The notes: generated by a model from the sequence alone, not told the origin. Shown: positions 16,369 through 25,416, counted from the stretch's first letter. The stretch is DNA of 34,254 nucleotides from Massilia aquatica (GCF_011682045.1 NZ_VVIW01000041.1:1-34254); one strand, 5' to 3'. A program made the numbers and translations.

Positions 16369-16830
16369 ATGACCACGCCAGAAAACGCCGTACCTGTTCC
16401 CACTCCCGCGCTCTCCCCGCGAGGTCTCCCAGCCGGCAAGATGCCCGAGCTGCGGGTCATGCCCGCGCCGTCCGACGCTAACGTCTACGGCGATGTGTTC
16501 GGCGGCTGGATCATGGCGCAGGTCGACATTGCCGGCTCGCTACCGGCCACGCGGCGCGCCAACGGACGCGTGGCCACCGTTGCGGTGAACTCGTTCGTCT
16601 TCAAAAACCCCGTGTTCGTCGGTGATCTGCTGTCTTTTTATGCCGATATCACCAAGGTCGGAAACACTTCGATCACCGTGTATGTGGAAGTTTACGCCGA
16701 GCGTAACCGCCTGCAGGCCAACACCGTCAAGGTGACCGAGGCCACGCTGACCTATGTGGCCACCGGCGACGACCGCAAGCCGCGCAAGGTGCCGGCGCTC
16801 GATGAGCTGATGTTCCCGCAAGAGCGCTAG
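16369..16830 (+). CDS. Acyl-CoA thioesterase, YciA/hotdog family
   Basis: This is a cytoplasmic hotdog-fold thioesterase that hydrolyses acyl-CoAs. The 153-residue product has a 27-residue proline-rich head, then the family signature LRVMPAPSDANVYGDVFGGWIMAQVDIAGS, in which the Asp near the GDxFGGW turn is catalytic, and VATVAVNSFVFKNPVFVGDLLSFYADITKVGNTSITVYVEVY, typical of YciA. The ATG at 16369 has an AAGAGA Shine-Dalgarno-like sequence upstream. The PhoD-like gene starts 8 bases after its stop, which suggests a two-gene unit. Nearby fadD genes make fatty acyl-CoA, so the two activities could oppose each other, but that is only an inference from proximity. Confidence 0.92.
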   Translation: MTTPENAVPVPTPALSPRGLPAGKMPELRVMPAPSDANVYGDVFGGWIMAQVDIAGSLPATRRANGRVATVAVNSFVFKNPVFVGDLLSFYADITKVGNTSITVYVEVYAERNRLQANTVKVTEATLTYVATGDDRKPRKVPALDELMFPQER

Positions 16831-16838
16831 GCGGAACC

Positions 16839-18404
16839 TTGGACGCGCCGCGCCGCCTCTTTTTACAGCATGCGGCGCTTGCCGCCGGCGGCTTTGTGCT
16901 GCCGGGTGCGCACGCGCGTCCCCCAGGCACGGCCTATCCTTTCAGCCTGGGGGTGGCCTCGGGCTCTCCCCTGCCCGATTCGGTGGTGCTGTGGACGCGT
17001 ATCCTGAACGACCCGTTAAATGCCGCAGCCACGCCGGCGGTCGCCTTTGCGGTGCGCTGGGAAGTGGCGCACGACCAGGCGTTTACGCGCATCGTGGCCA
17101 AGGGCACGGCCAGCGCGCTGCCGGCGCTGGCGCACAGCGTGCACGTGGACGTGCGCGGCCTGGAACCGGCACGCTGGTACTGGTACCGCTTCATGCTGGG
17201 CGACGCGGTCAGCCCGGCCGGGCGCACCCGCACCGCACCAAAGCCAGATTCCATGCCGGCCGCCCTTAAACTGGCGGTGGCCTCATGCCAGCACTGGGAA
17301 TTCGGCAGCTACGCCGCGCACCGCCACATCGCCGCCGCCGCGCCGGACCTGGTGGCGTTTTTGGGCGACTATATCTACGAGTGGGGGCCTTACCAGTTGG
17401 CGCACCCTGCTTCGGCCGTGCGCAGGGCGGAATCATTCTCGCTGGCCGAGTATCGCGCGCGCTATGCGCAGTACAAGAGCGACGCCGATTTGCAGGGTGC
17501 GCACCTGGCGGCGCCCTGGATCGTGACCTGGGACGACCACGAGGTGGGCAATGATTACGCGGGCGACCGCGACGAACGGCTCGACGCCGGCTTTGCGCTG
17601 CGGCGCGCGGCGGCCTACCAGGCGTTTTATGAGCATATGCCCCTGCGGCTGGTGCTGGCGCGGCCGGGCGACTACGGCGGCATGCGCATGTACCAGCGCT
17701 ACGACTGGGGGCGGCTGGCGCGCTTTCATGTGCTGGACGACCGCCAGTACCGCGCCACGCATGCGTGCGGGCCGGCGGGACGGGGCGGTTCGAGTTCGGT
17801 CACGCGCGCCTGTGCGGCGCTGCGCGACCCCGCGCGCACGATGCTGGGGCGCGAGCAGGAAGCATGGCTGGCCGAGGGCTTCCAAACGTCCAAGGCGCGC
17901 TGGAACCTGATCGCGCAGCAGACGCCGATGGCGCAATCGAGCCAGCTGCCGATTGCCAAACCGGGCGATGGGCGCTTCTGGAACGATGGGTGGGATGGCT
18001 ATCCGATGGCGCGCCAGCGCCTGTTCGATGCGCTGGGCAAAAGCGGCGCGGCCAATCCGCTGGTGCTGGCCGGCGACGTGCACACGTTTTATGCGTCGGA
18101 TTTGCAGAAGGACTTCAACCGGCCGGCCTCGAAAGGCAATCCGGTGATTGCGACCGAGTTTTGCGGGACCTCGGTGACATCGAGTTCACGGCCGCAGGCG
18201 CGCACCTTGCAGTACTTGGAGATGAACCGGCATACCAAATACGGCCGCAGCGACAAGCGCGGTTTCATGCTGATGGATGTGACGCCGGAGAAGACCACGA
18301 CCGTATTCGTCGGCCTGGACGACGTGCGCAACGCGCAGTCGGGCAAGGCGACCCTGGCGACGTTTGAAGTCGCCAACGGAAAAGCGGGAGCGCGCCAGGT
18401 GTAA
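16839..18404 (+). CDS. phoD: PhoD-like alkaline phosphatase/phosphodiesterase, Tat-exported
   Basis: PhoD enzymes are exported calcium/iron-dependent phosphatases and phosphodiesterases that release phosphate from organic esters. The 521-residue product starts with a Tat signal, PRRLFLQHAALAAGGFVLPGAHA, then a PhoD N-terminal beta domain (SLGVASGSPLPDSVVLWTRI) and the metallophosphatase core with VASCQHWEFGSY, FLGDYIYEWG, VTWDDHEVGNDYAGD, VLDDRQYR and LAGDVHTFYASDL. The only usable start is the TTG at 16839, because the twin-arginine motif begins four codons later and the next ATG lies deep in the protein. A GCGGAA sequence precedes it. Spacing of 8 bases to the thioesterase gene suggests co-transcription. 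It is convergent with fadD. Confidence 0.92.
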   Translation: MDAPRRLFLQHAALAAGGFVLPGAHARPPGTAYPFSLGVASGSPLPDSVVLWTRILNDPLNAAATPAVAFAVRWEVAHDQAFTRIVAKGTASALPALAHSVHVDVRGLEPARWYWYRFMLGDAVSPAGRTRTAPKPDSMPAALKLAVASCQHWEFGSYAAHRHIAAAAPDLVAFLGDYIYEWGPYQLAHPASAVRRAESFSLAEYRARYAQYKSDADLQGAHLAAPWIVTWDDHEVGNDYAGDRDERLDAGFALRRAAAYQAFYEHMPLRLVLARPGDYGGMRMYQRYDWGRLARFHVLDDRQYRATHACGPAGRGGSSSVTRACAALRDPARTMLGREQEAWLAEGFQTSKARWNLIAQQTPMAQSSQLPIAKPGDGRFWNDGWDGYPMARQRLFDALGKSGAANPLVLAGDVHTFYASDLQKDFNRPASKGNPVIATEFCGTSVTSSSRPQARTLQYLEMNRHTKYGRSDKRGFMLMDVTPEKTTTVFVGLDDVRNAQSGKATLATFEVANGKAGARQV

Positions 18405-18427
18405 GTTACTTGGCGCCTCCCCTGATA

Positions 18428-20116
18428 TTACGCCGTCACGACCGGCGCCGGATCGCGCAGTTCGCGGCGCAGGATCTTGCCGACGTTGGTCTTCGGCAGA
18501 TCGGTGCGGAACTCGATGTACTTCGGCTTTTTGTAGGCAGTGAGCTGCTCCTTGCAGAAGTCGAGCAGGTCTTCCGCCGTCAGGTTCGGGTCCTTGCGCA
18601 CCACGAACAGCTTGACCGCTTCGCCCGAGTTATGGTCCGGCACACCGATGCACGCGCATTCGAGCACGCCCGGATGCGACGAGATCACGCTTTCGATTTC
18701 GTTGGGATAGACGTTAAAGCCCGACACCAGGATCATGTCCTTCTTGCGGTCGACGATCTTGGTGTAGCCCTTGTCATCCATGATGCCGATGTCACCGGTC
18801 TTGAAGAAGCCGTCGGCGGTCATCGACTTGGCGGTTTCGTCGTCGCGCTTCCAGTAGCCGGCCATGACCTGCGGGCCGCGGATGCCGATTTCACCGCGCT
18901 CGCCCAGCGGCACGTGGTTGCCGTTGTCGTCCAGGATGGCGATGTCGGTGGAGGGATACGGCAGGCCGATCGACCCGGTGAATTCCTTGATGTCGCAGCG
19001 GTTGGCGGTGGCCACCGGGGACGTTTCGGACATGCCGTAGCCTTCGATGATCGGGGTGCCGGTCAGCTTGAGCCAGCGGTCGGCCACCGACTGCTGCACC
19101 GACATGCCGCCGCCGTTACACACCTTGAAGCTGGAAAAATCGAGCTTGGCGAATTCGGCGTTGTTGAGCAGGCCGTTGTACAGGGTATTCACGGCCGGGA
19201 AAACATTGATGCGGTATTTGCCCAGTTCCTTGACGAAGCCAGGCATGTCGCGCGGGTTCGGGATGAGCACATTCATGCCGCCCAGGCGCGTGGACATCAG
19301 CGCGCACACGGTGAGCGAATAGATATGGTACAGCGGCAGCGCGCACATGAATTGCAGCTGCTGTCCCTTGGGCAGGGTGTCGAGGGTCGGCTGCAGCCAG
19401 GCTTCGTTCTGCAGCACGTTGGCGATCACATTCTTGTGCAGCAGGACCGCGCCCTTGGACACGCCCGTGGTGCCGCCGGTGTACTGCAGGAACGCGATGT
19501 CGTCGTGGCCGAGCGTGGCGGGGGCGAGAGTCAGGTGCGCGCCTTCCGAGATCACCTTGTTGAACGGGACCGCATCCGGCAGCGAGAACGCCGGCACCAG
19601 TTTTTTGACCTTGCGCACCACCAGGTTGACGATCATGCCTTTCAGGGGGCCGAGCAGGTCGCCCATGGTGGCCATGATGACGTGCTTGATCTGGGTCTTG
19701 GCCAGCACTTCCTGCACTGTGTGGGCGAAGTTTTCCAGCACGACGATGGCTTCGGCGCCCGAGTCGATCATCTGGTGCTGCAGTTCGCGCGGGGTGTAGA
19801 GCGGGTTGACGTTGACGATCACGTAGCCGGCGCGCAGCGCGGCGGCCATGGCCACCGGGTACTGCAGCACGTTGGGCAGCATGATGGCCACGCGCGCGCC
19901 GGGTTTGAGGCCGCGGCTTTGCAGCCAGGCGCCCATCTGCGCCGACATGCGGTCCAGTTCCGCGTAGGTGATGGACTTGTCCATGCAAACGTAGGCCTTG
20001 CGGTCGGCGTACTTGCGGAAAGCTTCTTCCAGCAGGTGAGTGAGCGAGCGGTATTGCGTGTAATCGATTTCCGCAGGAACGCCCTCCTGGTACGACTTAA
20101 GCCAAAACTTGTCCAT
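18428..20116 (-). CDS. fadD: Long-chain fatty acyl-CoA ligase (FadD paralogue 1)
   Basis: The enzyme activates fatty acids to acyl-CoA with ATP at the inner face of the membrane, the entry to beta-oxidation. The 562-residue length matches E. coli FadD (561). Motifs: FLQYTGGTTGVSKGAVLLH (P-loop/AMP motif near residue 215), YGMSETSPVA near 350, DGFFKTGDIGIMDDKGYTKI with the ATP/Mg-binding Asp, and the FACS signature VDRKKDMILVSGFNVYPNEIE near 445, with the catalytic lysine in NVGKILRREL near the end. The ATG at 20116 has GAGG 5 bases upstream. It lies behind a very similar paralogue at 20343-22025, with a terminator and the long-hairpin repeat in between, so it needs its own promoter. Confidence 0.95.
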   Translation of the reverse strand: MDKFWLKSYQEGVPAEIDYTQYRSLTHLLEEAFRKYADRKAYVCMDKSITYAELDRMSAQMGAWLQSRGLKPGARVAIMLPNVLQYPVAMAAALRAGYVIVNVNPLYTPRELQHQMIDSGAEAIVVLENFAHTVQEVLAKTQIKHVIMATMGDLLGPLKGMIVNLVVRKVKKLVPAFSLPDAVPFNKVISEGAHLTLAPATLGHDDIAFLQYTGGTTGVSKGAVLLHKNVIANVLQNEAWLQPTLDTLPKGQQLQFMCALPLYHIYSLTVCALMSTRLGGMNVLIPNPRDMPGFVKELGKYRINVFPAVNTLYNGLLNNAEFAKLDFSSFKVCNGGGMSVQQSVADRWLKLTGTPIIEGYGMSETSPVATANRCDIKEFTGSIGLPYPSTDIAILDDNGNHVPLGERGEIGIRGPQVMAGYWKRDDETAKSMTADGFFKTGDIGIMDDKGYTKIVDRKKDMILVSGFNVYPNEIESVISSHPGVLECACIGVPDHNSGEAVKLFVVRKDPNLTAEDLLDFCKEQLTAYKKPKYIEFRTDLPKTNVGKILRRELRDPAPVVTA

Positions 20117-20147
20117 CTATGCCTCGTCTTTTCTACTCTAACTGTTC

Positions 20148-20265
20148 GGAACCTCGAAAAACCTACTGCGCGGCGCAATTTTCGTCCTGCGATGCTCACC
20201 GTACATTCGTACGGCTGTGCTTCTCGGACATAACTTGCGCCGCTCGCTACGGTTTTTCGAGGTCC
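20148..20265. repeat. Long-hairpin dispersed repeat, copy B
   Basis: This is a 118-base element 31 bases upstream of fadD paralogue 1, the second copy of the repeat at 12539-12657 in the same plus-strand orientation. Arms pair almost fully: GGAACCTCGAAAAACC at the left with its near complement at the right, then GCGGCGCAA with TTGCGCCGC. The centre is CCGTAC-ATTC-GTACGG. The outer arm bases differ from copy A in ways that mostly keep pairing. Confidence 0.85.
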
Positions 20266-20276
20266 CCTCTGAATGC

Positions 20277-20298
20277 AAAAGACCGCCCGCAGGCGGTC
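20277..20298 (-). terminator. Intrinsic terminator after fadD paralogue 2
   Basis: Read on the minus strand, GACCGCC-TGCG-GGCGGTC (20298-20281) is a 7 bp stem directly followed by TTTT. It lies 45 bases past the fadD stop and 11 bases before repeat copy B, so it should separate the two fadD transcription units. Confidence 0.75.
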
Positions 20299-20342
20299 GT
20301 GCCGCTAATTCATTGGATCGGGAACGTTACCGTTACCGCCGC

Positions 20343-22025
20343 TTACGCTACGTGTTTTTCATCGCGCAGCACGCGGCGCAGGATTTTCCCGACATTGGTT
20401 TTCGGGAGCTCGCTGCGGAATTCGATGTACTTCGGCTTTTTATAGCCGGTGAATTCCTGCTTGCAGTAAGCCATCAATTGTTCGACCGTCAGGGTCGGGT
20501 CCTTGCGCACCACGAATACCTTGACCGCTTCGCCGGAATGCTCGTCCGGCACGCCGACACAAGCGCATTCGAGCACGCCGGGGTGCTTGGAAATGACTTC
20601 TTCAAGTTCATTCGGGTAGACATTAAAGCCCGAGACCAGGATCATATCCTTTTTGCGGTCCACGATTTTTATCATGCCGTGCTCGTTCATGATGCCGACG
20701 TCGCCGGATTTGAAGAATCCATCGGCCGTCATGACCTTGGCCGTTTCGTCCGCACGGTTCCAATACCCGGCCATCACCTGCGGGCCGCGAATCGCGATTT
20801 CGCCCGGCTCGCCCAGCGCCACCGGATTGCCGGCATCGTCGAGAATCGCCACGTCGGTCGACGGCACCGGCATGCCGATGGTGCCGGTGAAGTCAAGCAG
20901 GTCGGAACGGTTGCAGGTGGCCACCGGCGCGGTTTCGGACAGGCCGTAACCTTCGATGATGCAGCTGCCGGTGACTTTTTTCCATTTGTCGTTGACGATC
21001 TGCTGCACCGCCATGCCGCCGCCGTTGGAAATCTTCAGGGCCGAAAAATCGACCTTGCCGATATCGGGATGGTTCAGCAGCGCGTTATACAGGGTATTGA
21101 CCGCCGGGAGCATGTTGATCTTGTATTTGCACAGTTCCTTGATAAAGCCGCCGATATCGCGCGGATTGGGAATCAGGATATTCAGGGCGCCCACGCGCAT
21201 GCCCCACATGGCGCAGCAGGTCAGTGCAAAGATATGGTACAGCGGCAGCGCGCAGACAATCACCACCTGCTCGACCACGGGCGCCTTGACCAGCGCCGGC
21301 TGCGACCAGGCTTCGCTTTGCAGGACGTTGGCGATCACGTTGCGGTGCGTCAAAGTCGCGCCTTTCGATACGCCGGTGGTGCCGCCCGTGTACTGCAGGA
21401 AGGCGACGTCGGTGGCGCTGGCCTTGACCGGGGTAAAGGTCATCTTTTCGCCCTGCGCCAGCACCTCCTTGAAACGCACGGTGTTGGGCAGCGAAAACGC
21501 CGGCACCATTTTCTTGACGTTGCGCACGACAAAATTGACGATTACGCCTTTGACGCCGCCGAGCATCTCGCCCATGCTGGCCACCACGATGTGCTTGACC
21601 GGGGTTTTGGTGAGGACTTGTTCGAGCGTATGGGCAAAGTTTTCCAGGACGATGATCGCTTCGCTGCCGGAATCGGTGAGCTGGTGCTCCAGCTCGCGCG
21701 GGGTGTACAGCGGGTTGACGTTGACCACGGTGTAGCCGGCGCGCAGGATGGCGGCGATGGCAATCGGATATTGCAACACATTGGGCATCATCACGGCCAC
21801 GCGCGCACCCCTGGACAGGCCGCGGCTCTGGAGCCAGGCGGCCATGCGTTTCGAATACTGGTCGAGCTCGCCGTAGGTGAGGAATTTGTCCATGCAGACG
21901 TAGGCGTTGCGCGTCGCGAATTTCTTGAACGATTCGTCAAGTAATTGAACTAATGAGCCGTACTGGTCGGGGTCGATCTCCGCAGGGACGTTCGCGGGAT
22001 AGGATTTCAGCCAAATCTTGTCCAT
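20343..22025 (-). CDS. fadD: Long-chain fatty acyl-CoA ligase (FadD paralogue 2)
   Basis: The 560-residue product is a second FadD, closely similar along its whole length to the one at 18428-20116 (both begin MDKxWLKSY and share VLQYP, NPLYTPREL and the FACS signature). Motifs are intact: FLQYTGGTTGVSKGATLTH, YGLSETAPVA, DGFFKSGDVGIMNEHGMIKI, VDRKKDMILVSGFNVYPNELE and NVGKILRRVL. The ATG at 22025 has TGAGG about 8 bases upstream. Differences cluster in the middle (residues about 150-210), which may change chain-length preference or regulation. It ends at its own terminator. The 240 bases upstream are regulatory or spacer sequence; I could not identify a fatty-acid-responsive operator there. 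Confidence 0.95.
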   Translation of the reverse strand: MDKIWLKSYPANVPAEIDPDQYGSLVQLLDESFKKFATRNAYVCMDKFLTYGELDQYSKRMAAWLQSRGLSRGARVAVMMPNVLQYPIAIAAILRAGYTVVNVNPLYTPRELEHQLTDSGSEAIIVLENFAHTLEQVLTKTPVKHIVVASMGEMLGGVKGVIVNFVVRNVKKMVPAFSLPNTVRFKEVLAQGEKMTFTPVKASATDVAFLQYTGGTTGVSKGATLTHRNVIANVLQSEAWSQPALVKAPVVEQVVIVCALPLYHIFALTCCAMWGMRVGALNILIPNPRDIGGFIKELCKYKINMLPAVNTLYNALLNHPDIGKVDFSALKISNGGGMAVQQIVNDKWKKVTGSCIIEGYGLSETAPVATCNRSDLLDFTGTIGMPVPSTDVAILDDAGNPVALGEPGEIAIRGPQVMAGYWNRADETAKVMTADGFFKSGDVGIMNEHGMIKIVDRKKDMILVSGFNVYPNELEEVISKHPGVLECACVGVPDEHSGEAVKVFVVRKDPTLTVEQLMAYCKQEFTGYKKPKYIEFRSELPKTNVGKILRRVLRDEKHVA

Positions 22026-22265
22026 ATGTGTGCCTCAGTCTCAGAATATTATCGTTATGTGGGTTCGGCGCACATTGCCGACCAGTATCTTTGCGCTCAA
22101 GAAAATAAACCGAGCGTGCGCTTTATTACGCTGTCTGTGATGCTATCGGGCGATGCGCTCCGATGCAAGCGCTTTTGCTGCTATTTAAGACAGGCTTGAT
22201 GCACCCACCTTTTGGTGCGGTGCCGCAACACCCATTGGTATGGCAGAAAAGTTGCCGGCGTTTGT

Positions 22266-23324
22266 TCAGGCGCCGGCGAGTGCTTTCAGGCGGCGGTGGC
22301 GCTCGTCGCGCTCGAGTTCGGCCAGGGCCCTGGCGGCGGCGTAGAAACGGGGGAAAGTTTTCTCGCGCGCCAACAGGGCGCGGAAGGCGGGAATGAAATC
22401 GTTGTAGGTGGCGATCGATGCCAGATGCGCGTTGGAGAGTGGTTCGGCGAAGAAACGGTCGTAGCCGGCGTACCCGCCCCAGCTCGCCTTTAGCAGCTGG
22501 TAGTCGTCCTGCAGCTTCTGGAACAGGCGGGCTTTGGCGGCGCGTTTTTCGGCCACGCTGATCTTCGAGGCATAGGCTTTTTCCAGCGCATCGCGGCAGC
22601 CCAAGAGCAAGGACAGGAATTGCTTCTTGCGCGCCGAAATCTTGAGGTAGTTCTCGCGCATGGTCTCGTTACCGTAACCGCTGAGCCAGCGTTCCACGCC
22701 GGCCTCTTCTACCGCGCTGGCGAAAGATTCGTTAAATTGCGAGTCGCCGGCCACGTAGACCACCTGATGCGACAGTTCGTGGAAAATCAGGCGCGCCAGT
22801 TCGGCGTCGGGATAGTGGATGAAGGTGGAAATGAGCGGGTCGTTGAACCAGCCCAGGGTCGAGTATGCCGGCACGCCGCCGACCGAGACATCGTTGCCTT
22901 CTTCGCGCAGCACGCGCGCATATTCGGTGGCGTCTTCCTTGCTGTAGTAGCCGCGGTAGGTGACGCAGCCGGCCACCGGGAAGCACCACTGGATCGGTTT
23001 GAGCGACAGTTCCGGCGCGGCCACCACATTCCACAGTACAAAGGGCCGGCTCAGGGCCGCGTAATTCTTGTAGCTGTTGTTGTCGGGCAGGCCCAGTTCC
23101 TTGACGGCAAAGGTGCGGATCTGGCGCGCCGTGGCCAGGCGCACGCGCAGCTTGGCGTCGGTGGCGTTGTCGTTCAACCAATCGTCGATGGAGCGCGCGT
23201 CCGACAGCAGGGTCAGCTGGCCCTGGGCCGCCTGGCGGTAGTAATTCAGACTGGAGCAACTGGCCAGCAGCAATGCCGCCGTGCCTGCGATCAGGCCGTT
23301 GCGGGCCCGTCTGCTGAGTTTCAT
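22266..23324 (-). CDS. Predicted zinc aminopeptidase-like lipoprotein (COG4324 type)
   Basis: This is a 352-residue outer- or inner-membrane lipoprotein. The signal peptide ends in a lipobox, LLLASC, with the lipidated cysteine at residue 23. A metalloprotease motif, LIFHELSHQVVYVAGDSQFNESFASAVEE, supplies HExxH plus a downstream glutamate in a Glu-zincin arrangement. WCFPVAGCVTYRGYY and VGGVPAYSTLGWFNDP are the other conserved stretches I associate with the predicted aminopeptidase family COG4324. The peptidase activity of that family is, to my knowledge, predicted rather than proven. The start ATG at 23324 lies 19 bases behind the molybdopterin oxidoreductase gene on the same strand, so co-transcription is likely although the functions show no obvious link. 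Confidence 0.85.
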   Translation of the reverse strand: MKLSRRARNGLIAGTAALLLASCSSLNYYRQAAQGQLTLLSDARSIDDWLNDNATDAKLRVRLATARQIRTFAVKELGLPDNNSYKNYAALSRPFVLWNVVAAPELSLKPIQWCFPVAGCVTYRGYYSKEDATEYARVLREEGNDVSVGGVPAYSTLGWFNDPLISTFIHYPDAELARLIFHELSHQVVYVAGDSQFNESFASAVEEAGVERWLSGYGNETMRENYLKISARKKQFLSLLLGCRDALEKAYASKISVAEKRAAKARLFQKLQDDYQLLKASWGGYAGYDRFFAEPLSNAHLASIATYNDFIPAFRALLAREKTFPRFYAAARALAELERDERHRRLKALAGA

Positions 23325-23343
23325 CCTGCACCCCCTTTGGGTT

Positions 23344-25416
23344 TTAGGCTTTTTCCACCTGGACCAAGGTATCGTAAAACGTCGGCGCGCGGCCCATGTC
23401 GGTCAGGCGCTGGCTGGTCACTTCATTGGCATTCTTGCCGTCGCTCGCCAGTTTCTTCCACCATACCGACAGGCCCACCACCAGCCCGGCGCGCGCTTTC
23501 GGCGTGACCCGGGCCTTGGCCACGAACGAGCCGCGGTCGTTGAAAATGCGCACCATCTGGCCATGCTCGATGCCGCGCGCGGCGCTGTCGTCGGGATGGA
23601 TGTCGAGCCGCGGTTCGCCTTCGGTCGCGCGCAGGCTGGTCACGTTCACAAACGTCGAGTTGAGGAAATTGCGCGCCGGTGGGGAAATCATGGCCAGCGG
23701 ATATTTTGCCGCCAGCGCCGGATTGCTGGCCACCGATTCGTAAGGCGGAATATGCGCCGGCAGCGGGTCGAGGCCGTCGGCCAGCATGCTGGCTGAATAG
23801 AATTCGCACTTCCCCGATGGCGTGGGGAAACCGCCTTCGGCGAACGGCGCGGCCGGCATCGCCAGCTTTTGCCAGCCCTTGCGCTTGAGCGATTCCCAAT
23901 CAAAATGAATCGCGCGCGGATGGCTGGCGTCGAACGATTGCGCGGCGATCTGGTCGTCGGTTTCCTGGAAGCAGGGATCATCGAATCCCATGCGCGCGGC
24001 CAGCAGGCGGAAGATTTCGGTGTTGGGCTTGGCTTCGCCGAGCGGCGCGATGGCGGCGTTGTTGGCCATCATGTACAGGTGGCCGTAAGTGCTGTGGGCG
24101 TCCACGTGTTCCAGCTGCGTGGTGGCGGGCAGCAAGATGTCGGCGTAGTCGGCGCTGTCGGTCTGGAAATGTTCGAGCACGACGGTGAACAGGTCGTCGC
24201 GCGCAAAGCCGCGCATGACCTTGCCGGAATCCGGAGCGATCGCCAGCGGGTTGGCGTTGTACACAATCACGGCTTCGATTTTCGGGCCGAACCCGGCGGA
24301 TGTGTCGCGCAGCAAGTCGTCGCCGATGGTGGTCATGTTGATGGTGCGTACCGGCTGCTTGAGCAAGTCCGGACGTTGCAGCTTTTGCTTGTTGGTCGGG
24401 AACGAGCCCGAGGACGACAGCTGCACCCCGCCGGCCGCATGGCGCCAGGCGCCCACCAGCGCCGGCAGGCAGGTGATGTTGCGTACGGCCATGCCGCCAC
24501 CGCGCACACGTTGCACACCGTAATTGGTGCGGATCGCCACCGGTTCGCCGCGCCGCGCCGTTTCGCCGTATTCGCGCGCCAGGTTGTCGACTTCTTCGGC
24601 GGAAATGCCGCAGGTCTCGGCGACGCGCTCGGGCGGCCATTCGGCCGCGCGCTCTTTGAGTTGCTCGTAGCCCAGGGTGTACCTGGCGATGTAATCGTCG
24701 TCGATCAGCTTGTCGCGGATCAGCACGTGCATGAGGCCCAGCGCCAGCGCGGTATCCGTGCCGGGCAGCAGGGCAATGTGCTGGTGGCATTTTTCGGCCG
24801 TCAGGGAACGATACGGGTCGATCGCGATCAGGCGCGCGCCCTTGCGCTTGGCTTCCTGGGCGCGCATCCAGAAATGCAGGTTGGAGGCGATCGGGTTGCC
24901 GCCCCAGATGATGATCAGTTTGGCATCCTGGAACTGCTCGACATCGGTGCCGATGGTGGCGCCGATGGTGTATTTGTAGCCGGTAAAGCCGGCCGTGGCG
25001 CAAATGGTGCGGTCGAGCAAGGACGCGCCGATGTGGTGGAAAAAGCGCGCCGACATCGACTCGCCCTGCACCAGGCCCATGGTGCCGGCGTAGCTGTAGG
25101 GCAGGATGGCTTGCGGGGCGCGCGCGGCGATCTCTGTTAACCGGCTGGCAATGGTGTCGATCGCCTCGTCCCAGCTGATCCGTTCGAACTTGCCCTCGCC
25201 CTTGTTGCCCACGCGGCGCATGGGATGCAGCAGGCGCTCGGCGTGGTAGGTGCGTTCGGCATAGCGCGAGACCTTGGTGCACAGCACGCCGGCCGTGGTC
25301 GGATGGTCGGGGTCGCCTTTGACTTCGGTGGCAACGCCGTCTTCCACGGTGATGAGCAGGGCGCAGGTATCGGGACAGTCGTGCGGGCAGGTGGCCCTCA
25401 CTTGAGTGGTGGTCAT
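23344..25416 (-). CDS. Molybdopterin-dependent oxidoreductase, DMSO reductase family, cytoplasmic
   Basis: This 690-residue protein is the catalytic subunit of a Mo/W-bis-MGD enzyme. An N-terminal 4Fe-4S site is complete: C10, C14 and C18 in CPHDCPDTC, and C46 in GVLCTKVSRY. LHPMRRVGNKGEGKFERISWDEAI follows, as usual. MoCo-binding segments include IIIWGGNPIASN, AIDPYRS, LLPGTDTALALGL and, in the C-terminal domain, PARNFLNSTF. C139 (RTICATAG) is a candidate Mo ligand, but I am not sure of the alignment. No Tat signal is present, so it acts in the cytoplasm. No electron-transfer or chaperone subunit adjoins it. A TATAAA box at 25453-25458 (minus) could be its -10. Substrate unknown. Confidence 0.9.
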   Translation of the reverse strand: MTTTQVRATCPHDCPDTCALLITVEDGVATEVKGDPDHPTTAGVLCTKVSRYAERTYHAERLLHPMRRVGNKGEGKFERISWDEAIDTIASRLTEIAARAPQAILPYSYAGTMGLVQGESMSARFFHHIGASLLDRTICATAGFTGYKYTIGATIGTDVEQFQDAKLIIIWGGNPIASNLHFWMRAQEAKRKGARLIAIDPYRSLTAEKCHQHIALLPGTDTALALGLMHVLIRDKLIDDDYIARYTLGYEQLKERAAEWPPERVAETCGISAEEVDNLAREYGETARRGEPVAIRTNYGVQRVRGGGMAVRNITCLPALVGAWRHAAGGVQLSSSGSFPTNKQKLQRPDLLKQPVRTINMTTIGDDLLRDTSAGFGPKIEAVIVYNANPLAIAPDSGKVMRGFARDDLFTVVLEHFQTDSADYADILLPATTQLEHVDAHSTYGHLYMMANNAAIAPLGEAKPNTEIFRLLAARMGFDDPCFQETDDQIAAQSFDASHPRAIHFDWESLKRKGWQKLAMPAAPFAEGGFPTPSGKCEFYSASMLADGLDPLPAHIPPYESVASNPALAAKYPLAMISPPARNFLNSTFVNVTSLRATEGEPRLDIHPDDSAARGIEHGQMVRIFNDRGSFVAKARVTPKARAGLVVGLSVWWKKLASDGKNANEVTSQRLTDMGRAPTFYDTLVQVEKA

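Noticed and set aside
18410-21944. Two long plus-strand frames (607 and 575 codons) opposite the fadD genes
   Set aside because: They mirror the two FadD coding regions on the other strand. Their similarity to each other only reflects the fadD duplication, and no protein family is recognisable.
22026-22265. A FadR-like operator upstream of fadD paralogue 2
   Set aside because: I could not find a convincing palindrome matching a known fatty-acid regulator. A TTGCAT-17-TAGCAT pair exists on the minus strand but is too weak to call.
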